From: Actinomycetota bacterium
Lineage (GTDB): Bacteria > Actinomycetota > Thermoleophilia > Solirubrobacterales > Thermoleophilaceae
DNA: 8,166 bases
NCBI GenBank assembly: GCA_005883295.1
Contig: VAWV01000030.1
Span: forward strand, 1-8,166
Direction: 5' to 3'
Shown one piece after another: positions 1-6,228 of this stretch (the first letter of the stretch is position 1; the number at the start of each line of letters is the position of its first letter). The position numbers and the translations under genes are program-made. The notes under the pieces were generated by a model that was not told the origin of the DNA, did no database searches, and saw only the letters and a list, made by a program, of their open reading frames with translations.

Positions 1-36
1 CCTCGCCGGCGCCGCGTTCACGTCTGGAACGGCGCG

Positions 37-48
37 TACGATCGATCC
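37..48 (+). promoter_or_regulatory. Putative -10 element for leaderless dnaE transcript
   Basis: TACGAT at 37-42 fits the TANNNT -10 consensus. Six bases (43-48) separate it from the GTG start at 49, which puts the expected first transcribed base on the start codon. No Shine-Dalgarno sequence lies between. No good -35 hexamer is seen; TTCACG at 17-22 would leave only a 14-base spacer. The same geometry occurs before two other genes in the window, which raises confidence above that for an isolated match. Confidence 0.5.
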
Positions 49-3000
49 GTGCCGCCCGCGGTTCATCTTCACGTGCATTCCGAGTACTCGCTGCTCGACG
101 GGGCGTGCAAGATCGACGCCCTCGCGGAACGGGCGGCGGCCTTCGAGCAGCCCGCCCTTGGGCTCACCGACCACGGAGTGATGAACGGAGCGGTCGAGCT
201 CTACAAGGCCTGCCAGAAGCACGGCGTCAAGCCGATCCTGGGCTTCGAGGCCTACCTGTGCGACGACCTGAACGGGGATGCGGTGCGCTACGAGCGCAAC
301 CACCTCACCCTGCTCGCGGCCTCCGACGAGGGGCTTCGCAACCTGGTCAAGCTCACCTCCGCCGGCTTCCTGCAGGGGAACAAGAGGGGCAAGTGCAACG
401 TCGACATGGCGCTGCTCGAGCACCACGCGGCCGGCGTGATCGCCCTCACGGGCTGCCTGCAGTCGCGCTTCTGCCGCCGCCTGGTGGACAACAACCCGGC
501 CGAGGCACGCGCGCACGCCGACGACCTGCTGCGCGTCTTCGGCTCCGAGAACGTCTACTTCGAGGTTCAGAAGAACGGGCTGCCGGAGCAGGACAAGGCG
601 AACGAGGGGATCGTGCGGATCGCGCGCGAGGTCGGCCGCCCGCTGGTGGCCACCGCCGACGTCCACTACCTGCGCCGCGAGGACTACGACAACCACCGGG
701 CCCTGCTCTGCGTGCAGACCAAGTCCACGCTCGAGCAGCCCAAGCTCTCATTCGACACCAACGAGTTCTACTTGAAGGACTCCGCCGAGATGGCGGCCGC
801 CTTCGCCGAGCTGCCGGAGGCGATCGCCAGCACGCTCGAGATCGCCGAGCGCTGCGACGCCACGATCGAGCTCGGCAAGCAGCTCATCCCGCGCTATCCG
901 ACGCCTGACGGCCGCGACGAGGCCGAGTACCTCCGTGAGCTCGCCTTCGACGGGCTCCGGCGCCGCTACGGCGACCCGCCGCCGGCGGAGGCGGTCGAGC
1001 GGCTCGAGATGGAGCTCGGCGTGATCAGCAGGGTGGGCTTCGCCGCGTACTTCCTGATCGTCTGGGACTTCGTCAAGTTCGCCAAGGACAACGGCATCGC
1101 GGTGGGTCCGGGGCGGGGCTCGGCGGCGGGATCGATCGTCGCCTACTCGCTCAACATCACGGACGTCGACCCGCTCCGCTACGGACTGCTGTTCGAGCGC
1201 TTCCTCAACGCCGAGCGCGTCTCGATGCCGGACATCGACATCGACTTCTCGGTCAAGGGGCGGGACCGCGTGATCCGCTATGTGGCGAACAAGTACGGCC
1301 AGGAGTCGGTGGCGCAGATCGTCACGTTCGGCCGGATGTTCCCGCGCGCGGCCACCCGCGACGCCGCCCGCGTGCTGGGGTACGACTACGGCACGGGGGA
1401 CCGCCTGGCCAAGATGATCCCCGACCCGATCATGGGCCGCCCGCCGTCGTTCGACGACTGCCTCAAGCAGGGCGAGGAGCTGGCCCGCGCGTACAAGGAG
1501 GACCCCCAGGCCAGGCAGATCATCGACGTTGCCAAGGGTCTCGAGGGCATCGTGCGCAACTCCTCGATCCACGCGGCGGCGGTGGTGATCGCGGACCGCC
1601 CGCTAACGGAGATCGTCCCGCTCCAGCTGGCGGAGGATCGCGGCGAGGTGGCGGAGGACGGTAGCCGCGCCTACCGGACCGTCACCCAGTACTCGATGAA
1701 GCCGATCGAGGACATCGGCCTCCTGAAGATGGACTTCCTCGGGCTCCGCAACCTGGACGTGATCGAGTCTGCGCTCGACATCATCAAGCGCTCCGCCGGC
1801 ACGCGCCCCGACATGGCCACGCTCCCGCTCGACGACACGCGGACCTACGAGATGCTCCAGCGCGGCGACTCGGTTGGCGTGTTCCAGTTCGAGTCCGATG
1901 GGATGCGCGAGGCGTTCAAGAAGGTGCGGCCGACGGAGTTCGACGACCTGGTCGCGCTGGGGGCGCTCTACCGGCCGGGCGCCATGCGCCACATCGACGA
2001 GTACGCGCGGAACAAGCGCAACCCCGAGGGGATCACCTACCTCGACGACCGCCTCCGCCCGATCACGGAGGCCACGTACGGGGTGATCCTCTACCAGGAG
2101 CAGTTGATGCAGATCGCCAAGGAGATCGCCGGCTTCACCGGACCCGAGGCGGACGATCTGCGGAAGGCGATCGGCAAGAAGGACCGGGCCCGGATGGCCG
2201 GGATGAAGGAGCAGTTCTTCGTGGGCGCCCGCGCCACCGGGACCTCCGAACGCGTGGTGCAAGAGCTCTGGAGGGTCAACGAGGCTGCAGCGGACTACTC
2301 CTTTAATCGCAGCCACGCCGCGTGCTACGCGCTCATCTCCTACCGCACCGCATGGCTCAAGGCCAACTACCCCGCCGAGTACATGGCCGCCCTCATCTCC
2401 TCGGTGATGTCGACCAAGGACAAGGTGCCCTTCTTCGTGTCGCGCTGCGAGGAGATGGGGATCGAGGTGCTGCCGCCCGACGCCAACGAGTCCGGCCACG
2501 ACTTCAAGGTCGCGGGCGGCAACATCCGCTTCGGGCTCGACGCCGTCAAGAACGTGGGCGCCGCCGCCGTCCACGCGATCATCGCCGCCCGCGAGGAGGG
2601 CGGCCCCTTCACCTCGCTGTGGGACTTCTGCGAGCGGGTGGACTGCCGCGCCGTCAACAAGAAGGCAATCGAGTCCCTCATCCGCTGCGGCGCCCTCGAC
2701 TCCACGGCCGCCACGCGCAGCGGGATGCTGGCCGTGCTTCCCCAGGCGCAGGCCTCGGGGTCGAAGGCACAGCAGGATGCCCAGCTCGGCCAGTCGTCGA
2801 TCTTCGACCTCGAGGCCCCAGCGGCCGGCGGCGCGGGCGGCGCACCCGGGGCCAGCCGCCAGCGACCGCCGATCCCGGCACTGCCCGACGAGCGCCGCGA
2901 GCTGAACACGATGGAGAAGGAGACGCTCGGCCTGTTCCTGTCGAGCCACCCGCTCAAGGAGGTGCGGGCCGCGCTCCGCGCTCGCGTCGAGTGCTCGCTG

Positions 3001-3537
3001 GCGGACCTTGGTGGCAAGCGCGACGGTGACTGGGTCACGGTCGGCGGGATGATCTCCGAGGCCAAGCGGATCCGAACCAAGAAGGGCGAGCCCATGCTGT
3101 TCGCCACCCTCGACGATTTGGAGGCCCAGGTCGAGATGCTGGTCTTCAACTCGGCGTACGCGGCCAACTCCGAGAAGGTGGACGTCGACAAGGTCGTGAT
3201 CGTTCGCGGGCGCGTGGACCACAAGGAGCAGGGCGAGACCAAGCTCGTGGCCCAGGACGTGGAGATCTTCGACCCGAGCCACGACGAGGTCGAGGCGGCG
3301 CGCGCGGCCGCGATCCTGAGCGGCCCGCCGCCCCGGGTCACGCTCAAGGTGGCGCCGAGCATCCCGGCGTCCTTCCTGGACGACCTCAAGGAGCTGGCCG
3401 CGCACAACCGAGGCGACCACGAGCTCGCGCTGCTGGTGGGCGAGCGGACGCTCGTTCTCGGCGAGCCCTACCGCGTCGCGCCCGCGCGCTTCCGGGCCGA
3501 CCTGGATGGCCTGGCCGGCGCCGCGGAGCTCGTCTAG
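49..3537 (+). CDS. dnaE: DNA polymerase III subunit alpha (replicative DnaE, with PHP domain)
   Basis: Catalytic subunit of the replicative DNA polymerase, adding dNTPs to the primer end at the fork. The 1162-residue length is normal for DnaE. The N-terminal PHP domain (about 6-210) starts HLHVHSEYS and keeps what look like all nine metal ligands: H8, H10, D17, H42, E67, H85, C136, D204 and H206. In actinobacterial DnaE1 this site gives intrinsic 3'-5' proofreading. The polymerase core has GPGRGSAAGS, the catalytic motif PDIDIDF (D395 and D397) and a third aspartate in KMDFLGLR (D562). NRSHAACYA and the helix-hairpin-helix region follow. QSSIF at 915-919 resembles a beta-clamp-binding motif, and an OB fold spans about 1010-1085. 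The GTG at 49 places HLHVH five residues in, as in relatives; the frame is open to the window edge, but no upstream start is needed. No Shine-Dalgarno is visible; a -10-like box lies six bases upstream. No frameshift or missing key residue was seen. Confidence 0.97.
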   Translation: MPPAVHLHVHSEYSLLDGACKIDALAERAAAFEQPALGLTDHGVMNGAVELYKACQKHGVKPILGFEAYLCDDLNGDAVRYERNHLTLLAASDEGLRNLVKLTSAGFLQGNKRGKCNVDMALLEHHAAGVIALTGCLQSRFCRRLVDNNPAEARAHADDLLRVFGSENVYFEVQKNGLPEQDKANEGIVRIAREVGRPLVATADVHYLRREDYDNHRALLCVQTKSTLEQPKLSFDTNEFYLKDSAEMAAAFAELPEAIASTLEIAERCDATIELGKQLIPRYPTPDGRDEAEYLRELAFDGLRRRYGDPPPAEAVERLEMELGVISRVGFAAYFLIVWDFVKFAKDNGIAVGPGRGSAAGSIVAYSLNITDVDPLRYGLLFERFLNAERVSMPDIDIDFSVKGRDRVIRYVANKYGQESVAQIVTFGRMFPRAATRDAARVLGYDYGTGDRLAKMIPDPIMGRPPSFDDCLKQGEELARAYKEDPQARQIIDVAKGLEGIVRNSSIHAAAVVIADRPLTEIVPLQLAEDRGEVAEDGSRAYRTVTQYSMKPIEDIGLLKMDFLGLRNLDVIESALDIIKRSAGTRPDMATLPLDDTRTYEMLQRGDSVGVFQFESDGMREAFKKVRPTEFDDLVALGALYRPGAMRHIDEYARNKRNPEGITYLDDRLRPITEATYGVILYQEQLMQIAKEIAGFTGPEADDLRKAIGKKDRARMAGMKEQFFVGARATGTSERVVQELWRVNEAAADYSFNRSHAACYALISYRTAWLKANYPAEYMAALISSVMSTKDKVPFFVSRCEEMGIEVLPPDANESGHDFKVAGGNIRFGLDAVKNVGAAAVHAIIAAREEGGPFTSLWDFCERVDCRAVNKKAIESLIRCGALDSTAATRSGMLAVLPQAQASGSKAQQDAQLGQSSIFDLEAPAAGGAGGAPGASRQRPPIPALPDERRELNTMEKETLGLFLSSHPLKEVRAALRARVECSLADLGGKRDGDWVTVGGMISEAKRIRTKKGEPMLFATLDDLEAQVEMLVFNSAYAANSEKVDVDKVVIVRGRVDHKEQGETKLVAQDVEIFDPSHDEVEAARAAAILSGPPPRVTLKVAPSIPASFLDDLKELAAHNRGDHELALLVGERTLVLGEPYRVAPARFRADLDGLAGAAELV

Positions 3538-3548
3538 CGGGCCGCGCG

Positions 3549-3563
3549 GGCGCGTCGCGCGCC
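3549..3563 (+). terminator. Short GC hairpin after dnaE, possible weak terminator
   Basis: GGCGCG (3549-3554) and CGCGCC (3558-3563) form a perfect six-base-pair stem around a TCG loop, 11 bases after the dnaE stop codon. There is no T-tract behind it, so it is not a canonical intrinsic terminator. It also sits where the -35 region of the next gene's promoter would be. In sequence this GC-rich, such a stem can arise by chance. Confidence 0.25.
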
Positions 3564-3575
3564 GGCGTTCGGGGT

Positions 3576-3587
3576 TAGAGTTTCACC
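3576..3587 (+). promoter_or_regulatory. Putative -10 element for leaderless cysteine-rich gene
   Basis: TAGAGT at 3576-3581, within the context GGGGTTAGAGTTT, is a TANNNT -10 element. It is followed by exactly six bases (TTCACC) and then the GTG start at 3588. It suggests transcription independent of dnaE, starting on the start codon. No Shine-Dalgarno and no clear -35 hexamer are present. This short AT-rich patch stands out in the otherwise GC-rich 50-base gap after dnaE. Confidence 0.55.
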
Positions 3588-3974
3588 GTGGCCCAGACAG
3601 CTGCCGTCCAAGCCGCCGAATGCCGCCAGTGCTGCGCGTTCTGCGACCGCGTCCTTCTTCCCTCGGGGTGCATCGAGTCGGCCTGCCCCTACCTGTACCT
3701 CTACGACGACGAGCGGAGCGGCCGGCGCTTCATGGGCTGCCTCAACAAGGTCTTCCGCGTGGAGATCGACGTTGAGCTCTTCCGCGAGGCCGAGCGCACC
3801 AGGCACGGCTTCGGCGGCGTCAAGCTCACCGGAACGCCGCTGCCGCGCTGCCGGACCGCGGTGGAGCGCGCGTACCACGGCGGCGGGGACGCCTTCGAGT
3901 GCGTCAACCCCGGGTTCTTCGACGAGCCGGTGTCCGAGCCCGCGCCCGAGTTCGACCTCCGCGACCGCCTCTAG
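3588..3974 (+). CDS. Small cysteine-rich protein of unknown function
   Basis: I do not recognise a named family. The 128-residue product has nine cysteines, at 12, 15, 16, 19, 28, 33, 51, 88 and 105. The first four form a tight CxxCCxxC cluster, followed by C28 and C33 in a GCIESACPYLYLYDDE stretch, then a basic and aromatic segment and an acidic C-terminus. No signal peptide or membrane helix is visible, so it is probably cytoplasmic. The cysteine spacing would suit zinc or an iron-sulfur cluster, but no ligand set is established. Coding is supported by the GTG start with a -10 box six bases upstream and by the clustered cysteines. The only later Met that could start translation is residue 49, which would remove most cysteines. 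Its neighbours are dnaE upstream on the same strand and nfo, which overlaps its last 71 bases antisense. A role linked to DNA metabolism would be guesswork from position alone. Confidence 0.8.
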   Translation: MAQTAAVQAAECRQCCAFCDRVLLPSGCIESACPYLYLYDDERSGRRFMGCLNKVFRVEIDVELFREAERTRHGFGGVKLTGTPLPRCRTAVERAYHGGGDAFECVNPGFFDEPVSEPAPEFDLRDRL

Positions 3975-4836
3975 CGCGGCGGCGCGCGGCGAGGCCCTTC
4001 GCCCGCAGCTCGCGGGCGGTCTTGATGTCCGTTGGTCCCGCGCCCCTGCCGTCGAAACCGGGGCCCTCGAAGATCGCGGGCAGCCCCTCGAAGCGGGGCT
4101 CGGAGAAGAACGCCGCGCAGCCCTTGCGGCCGAGCTCGCCCGTGCCGAGCGGCGCGTGGCGGTCGCGGTTCGAGCCGAGGCCGGTCTGGGAGTCGTTCAC
4201 GTGCAGGCACGCCAGCCGCTCTGTGCCGACGATCTCCACGCAGCGGTCGATCACGTCGGACAGCCCGTCCGCGGTCCGAACGTCGAATCCCGACGCGAGC
4301 AGGTGGCAGGAGTCGAGGCAGAGCCCGATGCGCTTGTCGCCGCCGCCCAGCTCGATCAGCCGCGCCAGCTCCTCGAACGAGCGCCCGATCGTCCCGCCGG
4401 CCCCGGCCGTGTTCTCGAGCAGCAGCGGGCAGGACTCGGACTGCGCCAGCACGCGGCGGATCGCGTCGCCCACTCGCTCGATCGCCTCCTCGAGCGGCTC
4501 GCCGACGGTGGAGCCGGGATGCACCACCACCCCGCGCGCGCCGATCCGGTCTCCCGTCTGGAGCGCGTGCGCAAGGGCGTCGATCGACTTCTTGCGGACG
4601 ACCCTGTCCTTCGACGCCGGGTTGATCAGATAGACGGCGTGGATCACGATCGCGCGGACGGGCCCCTTGGCGAGCAGCCCGCGGAACTCGGCGACGTCGT
4701 CCTCCTCGTAGCTCCGGTGACGCCACGCGCGCGGCGACTGGTTGAAGATCTGGATCGCGTCACAGTCGCGCTCGACGCCGCGGTGGAAGGCGTTGACCAG
4801 GCCGCCGGCCGGGGAGACGTGGCCGCCGATTAGCAT
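3904..4836 (-). CDS. nfo: Endonuclease IV (AP endonuclease)
   Basis: Cleaves the backbone 5' of abasic sites in base-excision repair, using three metal ions in a TIM barrel. All nine family metal ligands can be placed by motif: H66 (VIHAVYLIN), H106 (VVHPGS), E141 (LLENTAG), D175 and H178 (CLDSCH), H212 (LHVND), D225 and H227 (RDRH) and E257 (IFEGPG). I chose the ATG at 4836 because MLIGGHVSPAGG matches the family N-terminus (E. coli begins MKYIGAHVSAAGG). The frame stays open upstream to a GTG at 4890, but that would add 18 residues without counterpart. No Shine-Dalgarno or close -10 box is seen at this start. The 310-residue product is longer than the usual 280 or so. The family core ends near residue 283, and the last 27 residues include 13 arginines and no acidic residue. 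That tail overlaps the end of the convergent cysteine-rich gene. The start lies seven bases from divergent gltX. Confidence 0.93.
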   Translation of the reverse strand: MLIGGHVSPAGGLVNAFHRGVERDCDAIQIFNQSPRAWRHRSYEEDDVAEFRGLLAKGPVRAIVIHAVYLINPASKDRVVRKKSIDALAHALQTGDRIGARGVVVHPGSTVGEPLEEAIERVGDAIRRVLAQSESCPLLLENTAGAGGTIGRSFEELARLIELGGGDKRIGLCLDSCHLLASGFDVRTADGLSDVIDRCVEIVGTERLACLHVNDSQTGLGSNRDRHAPLGTGELGRKGCAAFFSEPRFEGLPAIFEGPGFDGRGAGPTDIKTARELRAKGLAARRRARGGRGGRTRARARTPARRRTRG

Positions 4837-4842
4837 CGCGGT
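4831..4842 (+). promoter_or_regulatory. Putative -10 element for leaderless gltX transcript
   Basis: TAGCAT at 4831-4836 matches TANNNT and lies exactly six bases (CGCGGT) before the GTG start at 4843. Read on the other strand, the same bases encode the start of nfo: the CAT is its ATG, and codon 2 becomes CTA, a codon that is rare in such GC-rich genes. RNA polymerase bound here would cover the nfo start. No -35 hexamer is found at 16-18 bases upstream; TTGACC at 4793-4798 is too far away. Confidence 0.55.
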
Positions 4843-6105
4843 GTGGGCATGAGGGTCCGGTTCGCTCCTTCGCCGACCGGCGCGCTGCACATCGGCGGAG
4901 CGAGGACGGCACTGTACAACTGGCTACTGGCGCGTCAGTCCGGCGGCGCGTTCGTGCTGCGCATCGAGGACACCGACCGCGAGCGCTCCACGCCCGAGAA
5001 CGTGGAGCAGATCTACGACGCGCTGAGATGGCTCGAGCTCGAGTGGGACGAGGGGCCCTTCTCGCAGGCGCAGCGGCGGCCGCGGCACGAGGAGGAGATC
5101 CAGCGCCTCCAGGCGGAGGGTCACGCCTACCTCGACGAGGGCGCCGTGCGGCTACGGGTTCCGGACGAGGGCGCCACGACGGTGCAGGACGTGATCCGCG
5201 GCGAGGTCGTGTTCGAGCACGCAGCCATCGACGACTTCGTGATCGCGCGCTCGGACGGCAGCCCGCTCTACAACCTCGCGGTCGCGGTGGACGACCGGGA
5301 CATGGGGATCACGCACGTGGTGCGCGGCGCGGACCACCTCTCGAACACCCCGCGCCAGCTGTTGATCCTGCGTGCCCTGGGGGCGGAGCCGCCGGTGTAC
5401 GCGCACCTGCCGCTGCTGCACGGGACGGACGGCAAGAAGCTCTCGAAGCGGCACGGAGCGGCATCGGTGCAGGAGCTTCGTGAGGCGGGCTACCTCCCGG
5501 AGGCCGTGTGCAACTACATCGCGCTGCTCGGCTGGGGCTACGACGAGAGCACGGAGTTCTTCACCACGGAGGAGCTCGTCGAACGGTTCTCGCTCGAGCG
5601 GGTGTCTAAGTCCCCGGCCGTCTTCGACGAGCAGAAGCTTCGCTGGATGAACGGCCACTACCTGCGCCGCCTCGAGCCCGGTGAGCTCAGGGATCGCCTG
5701 GAGGCCCTGCTCGGGCGGCCGATCCCCGAGGCCGCGGTCGCCGTCGCCCAAGAGAAGATGCAGACGCTCACGGACTTCTGGCGGCTCGCCGCCTTCCTGG
5801 TCGAGCCGCAGCCGCTGGACGAGCGGGCGTGGGAGAAGGTGATGACCGACGGCGCGCCGGACCGGCTGCGCCGTGCGCGGGAGGCGATCGCGAGCGCCGA
5901 GCCGTTCGAGCCGGAGACGCTCGAGACGGCCCTGCGGTCGGTGGTCGACGAGCTGGGCGTGAAGCCGCGCGACGTCTACCAGCCGGTGCGGGTCGCGATC
6001 AGCGGAACCACCGTGTCGCCTGGGATATTCGAGTCCGTGGCAGCGCTGGGCCGCGAGGAGGCCCTCGCCCGCATCGACCGGGCGCTCGACCGGGCCGGCG
6101 CCTGA
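4843..6105 (+). CDS. gltX: Glutamyl-tRNA synthetase, shortened form
   Basis: Class I aminoacyl-tRNA synthetase that attaches glutamate to tRNA(Glu); in many actinobacteria it also charges tRNA(Gln) for later amidation. The Rossmann fold begins RVRFAPSPTGALHIGG with the HIGH-type motif at 16-19. RIEDTDRERS (40-49), RGADHLSNTPRQ (161-172) and the KMSKS-type loop KLSKR (199-203) follow. The anticodon-binding part ends RVAISGTTVSPGIFESVAALG-like, as in the family. The product is 420 residues where about 470-490 is usual. The shortfall is near residues 96-101: AEGHAY runs almost directly into VRLRVPDEG, skipping the block that carries CxC and the second pair of zinc ligands in E. coli GltX. The only cysteine left is C223. 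RGADH has Ala where E. coli has Glu. I chose GTG 4843 because of the six-base spacing to the -10 box; the ATG at 4849 is an alternative start. The gene is divergent from nfo. Confidence 0.95.
   Translation: MGMRVRFAPSPTGALHIGGARTALYNWLLARQSGGAFVLRIEDTDRERSTPENVEQIYDALRWLELEWDEGPFSQAQRRPRHEEEIQRLQAEGHAYLDEGAVRLRVPDEGATTVQDVIRGEVVFEHAAIDDFVIARSDGSPLYNLAVAVDDRDMGITHVVRGADHLSNTPRQLLILRALGAEPPVYAHLPLLHGTDGKKLSKRHGAASVQELREAGYLPEAVCNYIALLGWGYDESTEFFTTEELVERFSLERVSKSPAVFDEQKLRWMNGHYLRRLEPGELRDRLEALLGRPIPEAAVAVAQEKMQTLTDFWRLAAFLVEPQPLDERAWEKVMTDGAPDRLRRAREAIASAEPFEPETLETALRSVVDELGVKPRDVYQPVRVAISGTTVSPGIFESVAALGREEALARIDRALDRAGA
4911..4938 (-). promoter_or_regulatory. Candidate promoter for nfo inside gltX
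   Basis: On the minus strand, CTGACG (complement of 4933-4938) and TACAGT (complement of 4911-4916) form a -35/-10 pair with a 16-base spacer. The predicted transcript would start near 4904, giving a leader of about 68 bases before the nfo ATG at 4836 and overlapping the 5' end of gltX antisense. This is a consensus match only, inside a conserved coding region, so it may be chance. Confidence 0.25.
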
Positions 6106-6127
6106 CCCGGCACAGCAGCGGCGCTTA

Positions 6128-6146
6128 CCGAAATGGGGTAGTTCGG
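6128..6146. promoter_or_regulatory. Inverted repeat, possible operator of the HDOD-LuxR gene
   Basis: CCGAA (6128-6132) and TTCGG (6142-6146) are a perfect five-base inverted repeat around nine bases. A second, overlapping dyad is TACC (6126-6129) and GGTA (6137-6140). Both sit 15 or more bases before the candidate -10 box at 6161, in the -35 zone, where a regulator would contact or block RNA polymerase. LuxR-type domains bind short dyads, so autoregulation is possible. The arms are short and chance is a real alternative. Confidence 0.3.
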
Positions 6147-6160
6147 GCGGCCCGGAGGGT

Positions 6161-6173
6161 TAGGGTCGAAGCA
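6161..6173 (+). promoter_or_regulatory. Putative -10 element of the HDOD-LuxR gene
   Basis: TAGGGT at 6161-6166, within GGGTTAGGGTCG, resembles the -10 box before the cysteine-rich gene (GGGTTAGAGTTT). With the same spacing the transcript would start near 6173, giving a leader of about 56 bases before the ATG at 6229, so this gene would not be leaderless. No convincing -35 hexamer is seen. The leader contains no strong Shine-Dalgarno; GGGA at 6214-6217 is the closest. Confidence 0.4.
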
Positions 6174-6228
6174 CCAATCCCGCTCGCCAAACGGAACGCA
6201 GCGCTCAACCCTCGGGAACCCGCTGCCG

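Noticed and set aside
1..48. N-terminal extension of dnaE into the window edge
   Set aside because: The frame is open to position 1, but it has no upstream start codon in view. The GTG at 49 gives the family-typical N-terminus and matches the -10 box spacing.
1603..3420. Long minus-strand open frame (605 codons) opposite dnaE
   Set aside because: It is a composition shadow of a GC-rich gene: biased Val/Leu/Arg/Gly content, no recognisable motif, and it lies wholly antisense to conserved DnaE motifs. The same applies to 748-1572 and 2367-3407 on the minus strand.
3772..4833. Plus-strand open frame of 353 codons opposite nfo
   Set aside because: Antisense to Nfo, whose nine metal ligands are all in place. 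The translation is low-complexity Arg/Ala/Asp sequence without a domain.
4837..4890. Extended nfo start at GTG 4890
   Set aside because: It would add 18 residues with no family counterpart and overlap gltX. The ATG at 4836 gives the standard endonuclease IV N-terminus. An AAGGAG on the minus strand at 4865-4870 is too far (28 bases) from that ATG to serve it.
6090..6111. GC stems around the gltX stop codon as an intrinsic terminator
   Set aside because: Only five-base arms (CCGGG/CCCGG or GCCGG/CCGGC), mutually exclusive, and no T-tract follows.
6155..6213. GAGGGTT / AACCCTC inverted repeat (6155-6161 and 6207-6213) as a riboswitch or attenuator
   Set aside because: Only seven pairs across a 45-base loop, the left arm overlaps the likely -10 box and so may not be transcribed, and there is no riboswitch core or terminator stem.
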